From Thermohalobaculum sp039180675 (lineage in GTDB: Bacteria > Pseudomonadota > Alphaproteobacteria > Rhodobacterales > Rhodobacteraceae): a stretch of 64,000 nucleotides of DNA. The notes below the pieces were generated by a model. That model was given only the letters and a program-made list of their open reading frames with translations, was not told the origin of the DNA and did no database searches. This document shows, one piece after another, positions 1 to 8,772 of the stretch. Both the position numbers and the translations under genes were made by a program. The DNA lies in assembly GCA_039180675.1 (NCBI GenBank), contig JBCDDC010000010.1, positions 62,001-126,000 of the forward strand, read 5' to 3'. Numbering within the stretch: position 1 is the stretch's first letter; each line of letters starts with the position of its first letter.

Positions 1-1
1 T

Positions 2-244
2 GCGGAGCAGCGGCTCTGCTACGAGTTGCTGGAGCTTGGGCGCACCAATATGACCTCGGACGACACCGCGGTGATCGACCCGGTGCCGACCCAGCAGGAG
101 CTTGCCATCCTGATCTCGGGCCAGCGCGAGTCCGTCGGGCGCGATATGTCGAAGCTGGGCCAGCAGGGGCTGATCGAGCGCAACGGCCGCATCCTAACCA
201 TCCCGTCGATGGATGCGCTGGAGGATTACCTCTACGCCGACTAG
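2..244 (+). CDS. Crp/Fnr-family transcriptional regulator, C-terminal part
   Basis: Only the C-terminal 80 residues are present; the reading frame is open at the left edge, so the gene starts outside the window. The visible part reads as the winged helix-turn-helix of a Crp/Fnr regulator: PTQQELAILISGQRESVGRD is the HTH with the typical serine-valine-arginine of the recognition helix, followed by GLIERNGRILTI of the wing. The effector domain is not visible, so the signal (cAMP, oxygen, NO or other) cannot be inferred. It converges with the DprE2-like gene, with the two stop codons about 3 bases apart. Confidence 0.85.
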   Translation, partial: AEQRLCYELLELGRTNMTSDDTAVIDPVPTQQELAILISGQRESVGRDMSKLGQQGLIERNGRILTIPSMDALEDYLYAD

Positions 245-247
245 ACC

Positions 248-988
248 TCAGAACTTGAGCTTCTTGAAGATCGGCTCGGGGATCGCGCAGATGATCGTCA
301 TGATCCAGCGCCAGACCGACGTGTAGACCACGTGGTGCTTCTTCTCGAGCCCCTTGAGGATATCCTCGGCCACCGCATCGGGATCGACGGTCACAGGACC
401 CGGAAGATTCATCCCCGCGGTCATCTGCGTGCGCACGAAGCCGGGCTTGACCGTCATCACGTGAAGCTGCGTTGCCGCATATTTCTGGCGTAGGCCTGAC
501 AGCCAGGCCGCGAACCCCGCCTTGGCCGCGCCATAAACGTAGTTCTTCGCCCGGCCCCGGTCGCCAGCGACCGAACCGATCCCGATGATGGCGCAGTCCT
601 CGTTGGTGGCCGCCATCCGCTCTGCCGCGACCTCCAGCATCACAGCGGGGCCGAGGAAGTTGGTCTCGACCACCTGTTTGGCGAGCGCCGGATCCCCCGC
701 GGCTTCTTCCTGATCGGTCATCAGTCCAACGGCGCAGACGATGATCTGGGGCTGCTGCGGCAGGTTGTCGAGAAACTCCGCCTGCCCGGTCAGCTTCGTC
801 GCACTGTAGCTATGCAGCGTCACCTCGACGCCATATCGGATCTCGAAGTCTGGCACGATCGCTTGCAGGCGGTTCGGCGACCGGAGCGCCAGCATCAGCG
901 GGTGCCCTCGCCCGGCAAACGCGTGGGCGATCGCGAGCGCGATGTCGGACCGCGCGCCGAGTATCAAGACGGGCGCGTCACTAATCAC
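248..988 (-). CDS. DprE2-like short-chain reductase (decaprenylphosphoryl-2-keto-ribose reductase type)
   Basis: 246-aa SDR protein. The N-terminal nucleotide motif GARSDIA is the form typical of DprE2-like reductases, and Y-x3-K appears in VYGAAKAG. In mycobacteria DprE2 reduces the 2-keto sugar made by DprE1, so that polyprenylphosphoryl-ribose is epimerised to the arabinose donor. The GTG start overlaps the stop of the upstream DprE1-like gene (GTGA), so the two are translationally coupled, and they sit with GtrA and a UbiA-type transferase. The C-terminus (about residues 220-240) is hydrophobic and may touch the membrane. The role is inferred from the operon; the true acceptor glycan in this organism is unknown. 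Confidence 0.8.
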   Translation of the reverse strand: MISDAPVLILGARSDIALAIAHAFAGRGHPLMLALRSPNRLQAIVPDFEIRYGVEVTLHSYSATKLTGQAEFLDNLPQQPQIIVCAVGLMTDQEEAAGDPALAKQVVETNFLGPAVMLEVAAERMAATNEDCAIIGIGSVAGDRGRAKNYVYGAAKAGFAAWLSGLRQKYAATQLHVMTVKPGFVRTQMTAGMNLPGPVTVDPDAVAEDILKGLEKKHHVVYTSVWRWIMTIICAIPEPIFKKLKF

Positions 989-2295
989 AACTCCAGCCTC
1001 TCAGATTGCAGCGACGCGAATGCCTCGTCGCGCTGCTTGGCGAATTCGGTGAGACCTTTGCCATAACCGATCTTCATGAGGTTTGGCCGCATCCGGTTGT
1101 CCTTTGCGAGATAAAGCCTGCCGCCATGGTCCTCGACGATCCGGTCTAGCCGGTCCATCAGATCGAGCGCCCTGGACGACATCGGGAAGTCGAGCGCGAG
1201 CGTGTAGCCCTCGATCGGGAACGAGATCCCGGTGCCGCGCCCCGGACCGAAGCGTTTGAGCACGCCGAGGAACGCGCCCTCGCTGCCGCGCCCGATCTCG
1301 CCGATCACCTGGCGCAGCCCGGCCTCGGCTGCCTCCAGCGGGATCGCACATTGGTACTGCGCGAAGCCGCGTTTGCCGTAAAGCCGGTTCCAGCCACCGA
1401 TCGCATCGAGAGGGTAGAAGTACTTGTCCCAGTCGATGATCCGCTCCCCCTCTCCACGAACGCCGGCCCGATAGTAGACCGCGTTGAAGAGCCGCGCGGT
1501 CGTGCGGTTCAGCAACCAGTTCGGCGCATCCATGGGAATGTTGCGCATTTTGCGGGCCTTGGGGAATGGATCGTCCGTTTGCCTATAGTCGATATCCGCC
1601 TGCGTCGCGTGTTCGCCGAGATAGATGATGGATCGTCCGAAGGCATCGCCGCTCGCCAGGCAGTCAATCCAGGCGACCGAGTAGTCGTAGCTCTCGCCAT
1701 CCTCTAGCGCGTCCATCGCCTCGCCCAGATTGCGGGCGACCACCGATTCCTGCTTGATCCAGCCCGTCTCGATCTTGCGCAGTTTCAGCGCGACCCGGGT
1801 CACAACGCCGGTCAACCCCATGCCTCCTACGGTGGATTTGAACAGCCGCGAGTTCGGCTTGGCGATGCGGGTCTTGCCGTCGGAGCCCATCACCTCTACC
1901 CAATCGAGATGATGCCCGAACGAGCCCGCATGGTGGTGGTTCTTGCCATGCACATCCGCGGCAACCATGCCGCCGAGGGTGACGAATTTCGACCCGGGCG
2001 TGACCGGCGGGAACCAGCCGCGCGGGACGAAGACGTCGAGTAGATCGGAGAGCATCAGCCCGGCCTCGGCCTCCAGCGCCCCGGTCTCCGGATCGAAGGC
2101 GAGGAGCCGGTTGAGGTGGCGCATCGACACCGTGCGCTCAGGCTGGAGCGCCGCATCGCCATAAGCCCGGCCCGCACCGCGCGGGATCAGCTTGCCTGCG
2201 GTCACGGCGGCCACGAGCTCGGCCTTATCACGGGGCTGCAACACCTCGCAGACCGCGCGCGGCGCGCGTCCCCAGCCCCAGATCTCCTGCTTCAT
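985..2295 (-). CDS. DprE1-like FAD-binding oxidase (decaprenylphosphoryl-ribose 2-oxidase type)
   Basis: 436-aa FAD-linked oxidase of the vanillyl-alcohol-oxidase fold. The N-terminal PRGAGRAYGDAALQ and the HGKNHHHAGSFG segment fit the FAD-binding half of DprE1; the FLGVLKRFGPGRG and SFPIEGYTLALDFP segments fit the substrate half. The position of the cysteine targeted by benzothiazinones in mycobacterial DprE1 appears to be alanine (TLALDFP). The open frame runs further upstream, but the ATG at 2295 gives the family start and overlaps the GtrA stop as ATGA. Predicted to oxidise the 2-hydroxyl of a polyprenylphosphoryl pentose. Confidence 0.82.
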   Translation of the reverse strand: MKQEIWGWGRAPRAVCEVLQPRDKAELVAAVTAGKLIPRGAGRAYGDAALQPERTVSMRHLNRLLAFDPETGALEAEAGLMLSDLLDVFVPRGWFPPVTPGSKFVTLGGMVAADVHGKNHHHAGSFGHHLDWVEVMGSDGKTRIAKPNSRLFKSTVGGMGLTGVVTRVALKLRKIETGWIKQESVVARNLGEAMDALEDGESYDYSVAWIDCLASGDAFGRSIIYLGEHATQADIDYRQTDDPFPKARKMRNIPMDAPNWLLNRTTARLFNAVYYRAGVRGEGERIIDWDKYFYPLDAIGGWNRLYGKRGFAQYQCAIPLEAAEAGLRQVIGEIGRGSEGAFLGVLKRFGPGRGTGISFPIEGYTLALDFPMSSRALDLMDRLDRIVEDHGGRLYLAKDNRMRPNLMKIGYGKGLTEFAKQRDEAFASLQSERLEL

Positions 2296-2699
2296 GCGAT
2301 CTCCGTGAACACGTAGCGCCGGTCGAGCTGGTACTTCACGACGTAGCCGATCGTCAGCCCTATGACGGCGCCAAGCTCGCGCATCTGGTCGGTGCCCCAG
2401 TGCCAGTAGAACGCCACCTCGGTCCCCCAGAAAATCGCTGTCGTGAAGACACCCATCAGAGTGTAGAGACCGAACCGCTTCGTGTGCGCCTCGATGCCCG
2501 TGGAGAAATCCGCAAAAATCCAGCGCTTGTCGAGCAGGTATTTGACGACAAGCCCCGCGAGCGTTCCCGCACCGATCGCAATGGCGAGCGCGAAGGCGCC
2601 ATCGTGCAGGGCGAAGCTGACCCTTTGAACACCAAGATTTGCAGCCGTCGCGATCACCGCGAAGGACGCGTACAGAAATGTCAGCCGGGCAAGGCTCAC
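2292..2699 (-). CDS. GtrA family membrane protein
   Basis: 135-aa protein with four hydrophobic segments and the GtrA signature (VKYLLDKRWIF and VKYQLDRRYVF, one in each half). GtrA proteins are thought to help flip polyprenyl-phosphate-linked sugars across the inner membrane. Here it lies between the UbiA-type transferase and the DprE1-like oxidase, with 4-base overlaps on both sides, which supports a role in handling a decaprenyl-phosphate-arabinose-like donor. GTG start at 2699. Confidence 0.85.
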   Translation of the reverse strand: MSLARLTFLYASFAVIATAANLGVQRVSFALHDGAFALAIAIGAGTLAGLVVKYLLDKRWIFADFSTGIEAHTKRFGLYTLMGVFTTAIFWGTEVAFYWHWGTDQMRELGAVIGLTIGYVVKYQLDRRYVFTEIA

Positions 2700-4135
2700 A
2701 GGCCGATCTTCGCAACAAGGATCGAGATTGAGATGCCCGCACCGACCGCCCAGCTCGCCCGGTCGCGCAGGGTGAATACGATCGGGTCATCGGTCATCCG
2801 ACCCTTATGGGTGACCATGACCATCCGGGTCGTCCAGTAGAGCAGAAGCGGACAGATCAGCCACAGCGCTTCGGGCAGCGGATAGATAATCACCGCCGTG
2901 GCCGAGTTGATGTAGAGCGCCATGACCAGCACGGCCGCGTAACCCGCCGACATCGCGATTGACCTGATGACCGGCAGATCCTCGACCTGATACGGGCGCC
3001 CCGTAGCGCGGGTCGGGTCGGTCTTCTCCAGATCCGTCATCTCTGCCTGGCGCTTGACGGCAGCAAGCGCGAGGAAGAGGAACATCGCGAAGGCAAGCAA
3101 CCATTGGGAGATCACGATACTTGTCGCCGCAGCGCCTGCGATGATCCGCAGGTTGTAGAGCGCGGCCAGGGTGCAGATGTCGAGCACCGCCTTCTTCTTC
3201 AGCCCAAGAGAGTATGCCGCCGTTACCACGAAGTAGATGAGGAGCACGAGGCAGAAGGCACCTGGCAAGAGCAGCGCAGCCATGAGCGCAGCCGCGACCC
3301 AGAGTAGGCCCGCCGTCATCACGCCCCGGTCGATCGGCACCTCCCCTGCTGCGAACGGGCGTTTGCATTTACGCGGATGGCGCCTGTCTGCCGACAGATC
3401 GAGCAGATCGTTGATGATGTAGACGCCAGAAGCCGTCAGGCTGAAACAGATGAAAGCGACCAGCACGGCCCAGATCGTCGGTCCATCGAACTGGAAGGCC
3501 GCGCACATCGGCAGCGCGATCAGAATGTTCTTCAGCCACTGATGCGGCCGCAGTGCCCGGATAAGCGATTTGGTCGAGTGCGGCGCGGTCTCGACGCGGA
3601 TGACCTCTTCGACCGGGCGGGCGGGCAGATCATGTCCTCGCGAAACGATCAGCGCGTTGCGCGCCTTCTCCCAGACCGGCAGGTCCGTGCTGCTGTCGCC
3701 AATATAGTCGAAGCCGCCCGTACCGAACCGCTCTTCGAGGAAGCTCGCCTTCCGGCTGCCGCCCAGGTTGGTGTCGCCGTCCGATCCGTGGACCTCATCG
3801 AAGAGGCGGAGATGGGCGGCGACCGCGTCAGCATAGGCCTGATCCGAGGCGGTCACCAAAGCAACCTGCCGCCCCTCCGACCTGGCGGCGTTGATCAGCC
3901 GCAGCACTTCCGGATCGAAGGGCAGGCTCTCGATATCCGGGAACGCTGATTGCGCAACATGGCGTTTGAAAGATGCCTTACCACCCGAAAGCCATCCCCA
4001 AAGCGACAGAATCTTCGTTGGGTCGCTCGCAAAAAGGCGCAAGAGCCCCTCGTGCAACAAATCGGTGCGCACAAGGGTTCCGTCTAAGTCCACGACAAGC
4101 GGACAATCCGGCACGGATGTAACGGCTTCGTTCAT
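2696..4135 (-). CDS. HAD hydrolase-UbiA prenyltransferase fusion (decaprenyl-phosphate phosphoribosyltransferase type)
   Basis: 479-aa fusion. Residues 1-200 are a HAD-type phosphatase with motif I VDLDGTLVRTD and a later GDSSTDLPVW motif. Residues 205-479 are a UbiA-type polytopic transferase with NDLLDLSADRRHPRKCKRP, an N-D-x2-D-x3-D prenyl-diphosphate motif. In mycobacteria separate UbiA and phosphatase proteins transfer phosphoribose from PRPP to decaprenyl phosphate and remove the 5-phosphate; the fusion would supply both steps. An upstream in-frame start at 4198 exists, but MNEAVTS at 4135 places the HAD motif at the usual distance. First gene of a four-gene coupled operon. Confidence 0.82.
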   Translation of the reverse strand: MNEAVTSVPDCPLVVDLDGTLVRTDLLHEGLLRLFASDPTKILSLWGWLSGGKASFKRHVAQSAFPDIESLPFDPEVLRLINAARSEGRQVALVTASDQAYADAVAAHLRLFDEVHGSDGDTNLGGSRKASFLEERFGTGGFDYIGDSSTDLPVWEKARNALIVSRGHDLPARPVEEVIRVETAPHSTKSLIRALRPHQWLKNILIALPMCAAFQFDGPTIWAVLVAFICFSLTASGVYIINDLLDLSADRRHPRKCKRPFAAGEVPIDRGVMTAGLLWVAAALMAALLLPGAFCLVLLIYFVVTAAYSLGLKKKAVLDICTLAALYNLRIIAGAAATSIVISQWLLAFAMFLFLALAAVKRQAEMTDLEKTDPTRATGRPYQVEDLPVIRSIAMSAGYAAVLVMALYINSATAVIIYPLPEALWLICPLLLYWTTRMVMVTHKGRMTDDPIVFTLRDRASWAVGAGISISILVAKIGL

Positions 4136-4693
4136 ACGCCAGTCATTTTCGCCCAACCTTAGCCTGCCGGATCCTACGAAGGACCTGCAGAAATACAATG
4201 ACCCTATCGGCCCATTGTGGCCATTCGGCGTCCACCACCTTCGAGCGGTAATGCAGGATAGTTTAGATCCCCAAAGCAGGAAAATGCGTTGACATCACTG
4301 CGGAGAGGATGAGGGATCCGCCGGGAAATCCGCCGCCATGCGTTCGGCAAGAGGCATGAGGGTGGCCTCGGTCAGCAAACGTTGGATGGTCTCTCCGGAG
4401 CTGCGCTTTCAGGCCGGATGCTGCGAATCGATCAGGAGCGAGAGAGCTTGGAACAAGTAACTTCAAGTTGTGTTTTCCCTATAATCCGGCGCGGCTACTC
4501 TATTTGTAAACACTCGATCTCCACCAAAACAGATGAAGATACGGCCACTTTCAAAGCGGTCGGCCGCCCTCGACCGCCAGTTGCAGTGCCTCATTTCAGG
4601 AAAACTACGCTTGTCTCAAAGATTCTGTCTGGTCAGGAACCTTCCGAGTGGTATGTATTGTGAATTAGAACTGACGAATGAACAATTTCTCCA
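4136..4693. other. Intergenic region between divergent operons
   Basis: 558 bases without a convincing gene. It should hold the promoters for the minus-strand UbiA operon and the plus-strand histidine kinase. A short minus-strand stretch (about 4296-4400) reads like a protein C-terminus (LAERMAADFPADPSSSPQ then stop), possibly debris of a lost gene. The stretch from about 4470 to 4690 is clearly more AT-rich than its surroundings. No repeat or terminator was seen. Confidence 0.5.
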
Positions 4694-5998
4694 ATGGATC
4701 AATACTCGAAGATATCGCTGAGTGATCTGCTGGCGCATTGCGACCAGCGCCTGCGCGACGTGCTCGACGCCGGAGCGGATTGGGTTTGGGAAACCGACAA
4801 GGACCATCGCTTCACCTTCCTGTCGGAGCAACTCAACCGAAACACGAAGCTCAATCTCGAGAATTTCATCGGCATGCGCCGGGTCGACCGGTTGAAGCAG
4901 GATGCGGTTCCGAGCCCAGCGCTGGAGGCTCATCTCGACGACCTGCGCAACCACCGGCCGTTTAAGGATTTCGAGTATCTGGCTAAGAACCCGATCCTGC
5001 CAGGCGGGGAAGCCTGGTGTTCAGTCAGCGGATTCCCGATCTTCGACGCGGATGGCACATTCCTCGGCTATCGCGGATGCGGACGCAACATCAGCGACCG
5101 GATGGAGGCGCAGCTCGCCCGTGAACGCGCCGAGGCAGAGCTTCGTGAGATGAACGCTTTACTGGAACGTCGCGTCGACGGGCGCACGGCCGAGCTAGAG
5201 GCCTCGAATGCCCGCCTCAAGGAACGCGAGCAGGCACTGCAATTGGCGTCGGATCGCGACGCCGAGGTCAACAAGATCCGCTCGGAGCTCTTCGCCGATA
5301 TCAGCCATGAGCTCCGCACCCCGCTGAACGGGATGATAGGGACCAACATCCTGCTTCAACAAACCGGGCTGGATGACCGACAGACGGAGCTCTGCCAGTT
5401 GATCGATCGCTCGGCCAAATCCCTGCTCCATCTGGTCAACGATCTTATGGACCTGGCGCGGATCGAGGCTGGTGTCATCGAGATGAACGCGGAATGGGTG
5501 GATCCCGCCGAGATCGTTCAGGATGCCGTGGATATCGTCTCGCCGGTTGCGAGCAAGAAGGGTGTGCCGCTGCGGCTGGTCAAACGACCTGACCTGCCAA
5601 GCCAGATCGAGACCGACCCCGCGCGCCTGCGTCAGATCCTGCTCAACCTGCTGGGTAACGCGATCAAGTTCACTGAGCCTGACGGTCAGATCGCGCTGAC
5701 GGCAGGTGCCTGCCCGCTCGGCGGACTCCGCTGCGAGGTGGAGGACACCGGCATCGGGATTCCGGAAGGGGAGCAGGCCTGGGTCTTTGAGCGCTTCCAC
5801 ATCGGCAAACATGCTGAGGCACAGAGCAGTACCGGCCTCGGCCTTGCAATCTGCAGGCAACTCACAGAATTCATGCACGGTCGTATCGGCATGCGCAGCG
5901 AACATGGAGTGGGTTCAACCTTCTGGTTCGAACTTCCACCCAAGCTCGGTTCGGCCGAGGCACAATCGGTCGCTGCCCTCAAATTGACAGCCCAGTAA
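4694..5998 (+). CDS. PAS-domain sensor histidine kinase (orphan)
   Basis: 434-aa cytoplasmic-looking kinase. A PAS-like domain occupies about residues 20-140 (DAGADWVWETDKDHRFTFLS at its start), followed by a coiled-coil linker at about 140-195. The HisKA domain has DISHELRTPLNG with the phospho-acceptor at His205. The HATPase domain has NLLGNAIKF (N box), EDTGIGIP (G1) and STGLGLAI (G2). No transmembrane segment or receiver domain is visible and no response regulator is adjacent, so it is an orphan kinase. It precedes a polysaccharide gene by 42 bases and may regulate surface glycan synthesis, but that is inference from position only. Confidence 0.9.
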   Translation: MDQYSKISLSDLLAHCDQRLRDVLDAGADWVWETDKDHRFTFLSEQLNRNTKLNLENFIGMRRVDRLKQDAVPSPALEAHLDDLRNHRPFKDFEYLAKNPILPGGEAWCSVSGFPIFDADGTFLGYRGCGRNISDRMEAQLARERAEAELREMNALLERRVDGRTAELEASNARLKEREQALQLASDRDAEVNKIRSELFADISHELRTPLNGMIGTNILLQQTGLDDRQTELCQLIDRSAKSLLHLVNDLMDLARIEAGVIEMNAEWVDPAEIVQDAVDIVSPVASKKGVPLRLVKRPDLPSQIETDPARLRQILLNLLGNAIKFTEPDGQIALTAGACPLGGLRCEVEDTGIGIPEGEQAWVFERFHIGKHAEAQSSTGLGLAICRQLTEFMHGRIGMRSEHGVGSTFWFELPPKLGSAEAQSVAALKLTAQ

Positions 5999-6043
5999 GC
6001 CACCCGGTATCGTTTTCGCCAAAATGGGCCGGGGAACTTCGTG

Positions 6044-8008
6044 ATGGAGCAGTCACTCGCAGCGCGTCTTCTGGACCGGATTGTCGGGGCGCCGCGCTTG
6101 GTCAAACAAGCTGTCGAGCTTGTAAGCGACGCCTGCGCGCTGACCTTCGTTGCCTGTGCAATCCCCTGGCTATATGGCCTGCCGCTGCACGCCCTGCTGG
6201 TCCATCCCGATCAGCAGATCTTTCTGGCGCTCTACGTGCCCATCGGCTTGGTCATCCTCTGGTATCTCGACTTCTACAAGATGATGATCCGCCGCCTGGA
6301 CCGGAGCTTTGTGCAGCGGACGATTTTGGCATTCTTCGGCCTTTCGCTGCTGGCGGCTGCGATCTTTCTCGACCGCACAAGCCCGATAAAGGCGCTGGCC
6401 CTCGGGGTGATTTGCGGCGGGATGAGTATCGGGCTCATCGCGCTCAGTCGGATCTTTGCCCGCGCCCTCTTCGACCTCGCCGACCCGCGGGCTGCAGGGG
6501 CCGTGCCGATCCTTATATACGGCGCGGGGCAAGCGGGAACAGCGCTCGCTGAGACGCTGAAGGATGATCCAAGTTACCGCGCCGTGGCCTTAATCGATGA
6601 CGACCCGTCGCTCAGAAATCTCAGGATCGGCGGTCTGACCGTGCACCCGGTCCGCGAGCTTGACGACCTGCGTCTGCGGCATGGGGCAAATCAGGTCGCC
6701 ATCGCCATCCCTTCGCTGGGCCGGGCGCGGCGGCGTGCGATCATGGAGCAACTGATCGACGAGGGGTTCGAGGTTCTTTCTGTCCCGGCCTTTGCCGATC
6801 TGATGGCAGGGCGGCTCGAGGTTTCGGATCTGCGCAAAATCAACGTGGCGGAGTTGCTCGGCAGAGACGTAGTCGATCTCGCCGAGAGCCGGGTGCACCG
6901 CTGGTTCGAAGGCCGCACGGTTCTGATCACAGGGGCTGGCGGCACCATCGGAGCAGAAGTCGCCCGGCAGATCGCGCGACTCGGCGTAGCACGGCTAATC
7001 CTGTTCGACGCGGCTGAGCCCGCGCTCTATGAGATCCATCAGGAACTCAAGGATCTCGCAACAGGCATAGAACTCGTCCCCGTCCTCGGTTCGGTGACCG
7101 ATCCGGTTCGGCTGGACATGGTTTTCTCTGAGCGCCGCATCGACGCCGTCTTCCACGCCGCCGCCTACAAGCACGTCCCGCTCGTTGAGGCGAATGCCCT
7201 AGCCGGGATCCGCAACAACGTGCTGGGCACCGAGATCCTGGCCGAGGCCGCAGGCAGGGCGCGCGTCAACCGGTTCATCCTGATCTCGACCGACAAGGCC
7301 GTGCGGCCGACCAATGTGATGGGCGCGACCAAGCGGCTGGCTGAGCTGTCCGTCGGCGCGGCGCAGGAGCGGCACAAGGGCACGATCTTCTCGCTCGTGC
7401 GCTTTGGAAACGTGCTCGGCTCCTCCGGTTCTGTGATCCCGCGGTTCGAGCAGCAGATCATGCGGGGCGGCCCCGTGACCGTGACCCACCCGGAGATCAC
7501 GCGCTATTTCATGACGATACCGGAGGCTGCCCAACTGGTGATCACGGCGGGCTTGCAGGCTAATGGTGGCGAGGTCTTCGTCCTCGACATGGGTGAGCCG
7601 ATAAAGATCCTCGATCTCGCACGCCGGATGATCCGCCTCTCGGGCGCCACGGTGAAGGACAGCACAAATCCGGACGGCGAGATCGAAATCCATTTCAGCG
7701 GGCTGCGCCCGGGCGAGAAGCTGTTCGAGGAACTGCTGATTGGCGAGGACACGGTCGAAACCCCGCACCCGAAGATCTTCGTCGCTCATGAGAGCCAGAT
7801 GCAGGGTGCGGAGATGGCCACGCTGATCGGCGATCTGACCCGTGCCGTAGAGAACAGGGCGCTCGCCGACGCCTTGCGCTTGATCGAAGCCACCCTGCCC
7901 GACTACACACCCTCCGAGGAGATCAGCGACGTTGCCGAGGGCCCGCGCTCGCCACGCGATGCTAGCGCGTTCGGCCCGCCCCGGATCGTTCCGGGCGGCC
8001 GCGACTGA
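6044..8008 (+). CDS. CapD/WbpM-type UDP-sugar 4,6-dehydratase/epimerase, membrane-anchored
   Basis: About 654 aa. The N-terminal part has four hydrophobic segments (about residues 25-150), then a CoA-binding-like Rossmann domain (LIYGAGQAGTAL, about 158), then an extended SDR domain starting with VLITGAGGTIGAE (about 293). STDKAVRPTNVMGATKR carries the Met-x3-Lys arrangement that replaces Tyr-x3-Lys in WbpM/FlaA1-type dehydratases. These enzymes act on UDP-GlcNAc-type sugars for capsule, O-antigen or glycoprotein glycans. GTG at 6041 and ATG at 6044 are both possible starts. Followed by an SDR and a glycosyltransferase in the same direction. Confidence 0.88.
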   Translation: MEQSLAARLLDRIVGAPRLVKQAVELVSDACALTFVACAIPWLYGLPLHALLVHPDQQIFLALYVPIGLVILWYLDFYKMMIRRLDRSFVQRTILAFFGLSLLAAAIFLDRTSPIKALALGVICGGMSIGLIALSRIFARALFDLADPRAAGAVPILIYGAGQAGTALAETLKDDPSYRAVALIDDDPSLRNLRIGGLTVHPVRELDDLRLRHGANQVAIAIPSLGRARRRAIMEQLIDEGFEVLSVPAFADLMAGRLEVSDLRKINVAELLGRDVVDLAESRVHRWFEGRTVLITGAGGTIGAEVARQIARLGVARLILFDAAEPALYEIHQELKDLATGIELVPVLGSVTDPVRLDMVFSERRIDAVFHAAAYKHVPLVEANALAGIRNNVLGTEILAEAAGRARVNRFILISTDKAVRPTNVMGATKRLAELSVGAAQERHKGTIFSLVRFGNVLGSSGSVIPRFEQQIMRGGPVTVTHPEITRYFMTIPEAAQLVITAGLQANGGEVFVLDMGEPIKILDLARRMIRLSGATVKDSTNPDGEIEIHFSGLRPGEKLFEELLIGEDTVETPHPKIFVAHESQMQGAEMATLIGDLTRAVENRALADALRLIEATLPDYTPSEEISDVAEGPRSPRDASAFGPPRIVPGGRD

Positions 8009-8030
8009 TCAGCGGCAGCAAGGGGGACTT

Positions 8031-8762
8031 ATGGCTGGAACCTGCATCATTACCGGCGCTAGCCGCGGGATCGGCGCGGCGGCGGCACGCATGGCGGGCG
8101 CTGCAGGCTATGCGGTCATGGTGAACTACGCAAATGATGCAGCGGCGGCGGATAAGGTTGCGTCGGGTATCACCGCCAGCGGCGGCAAAGCAATCACTCA
8201 TCAGGCCGATGTCGCCGATGAGGCAGCCGTGGTCGCCATGTTCGACCGCGCCGAGGCGGAACTCGGCCCCCTCACCGCGCTCGTGAACAATGCGGGCATC
8301 CTCAAACAGAAGGCCCGGCTCGAGGAGATGGACGCGGACCGGATCAACCGCGTACTCGAGATCAATGTCACCGGCAGCCTGATCTGCGCGCGAGAGGCGG
8401 TGCGGCGGATAAAAACCGGCGGCGCAATCGTCAACCTCTCCTCACGCGCCGCGGTGCTGGGATCGCCGAACGAGTTCATCGACTATGCGGCCTCGAAGGG
8501 CGCAATCGATGCGATGACCATAGGGCTCTCAAAGGAAGTCGCCGAGCGCAATATCCGCGTGAACGCCGTGCGCCCCGGCCTGATCGATACGGAAATCCAC
8601 GCCTCGGCCGGTGATCCCGACCGCGCCTTTCGCATGTCCAGCATGGTGCCGATGCAACGCACCGGATCGGCCGAAGAGGTGGCGGAGGTCATCTTATGGC
8701 TTTTGTCCGACAGCGCCTCCTACGTCACAGGCACCCTGATCGACGTGTCCGGCGGGCGTTGA
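8031..8762 (+). CDS. SDR family oxidoreductase
   Basis: 243-aa classical short-chain dehydrogenase: GASRGIG nucleotide motif near the N-terminus, NNAG at about residue 85, serine in NLSSRAA, and Y-x3-K in DYAASKGA. The C-terminus ends with the usual YVTGTLIDVSGG. The start at 8031 is chosen because it follows a purine-rich AGGGGG stretch and puts the Rossmann motif at the family position. The substrate is unknown. Its place between a nucleotide-sugar enzyme and a GT4 glycosyltransferase suggests sugar or fatty-acyl modification of a surface glycan, but many such SDRs are stand-alone. Confidence 0.85.
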   Translation: MAGTCIITGASRGIGAAAARMAGAAGYAVMVNYANDAAAADKVASGITASGGKAITHQADVADEAAVVAMFDRAEAELGPLTALVNNAGILKQKARLEEMDADRINRVLEINVTGSLICAREAVRRIKTGGAIVNLSSRAAVLGSPNEFIDYAASKGAIDAMTIGLSKEVAERNIRVNAVRPGLIDTEIHASAGDPDRAFRMSSMVPMQRTGSAEEVAEVILWLLSDSASYVTGTLIDVSGGR

Positions 8763-8772
8763 CCTGCCCGGG

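Noticed and set aside
4296..4400. Short C-terminal-like peptide on the minus strand
   Set aside because: Only about 35 codons before a stop, with no family; mentioned as debris in the intergenic entry but not called as a gene.
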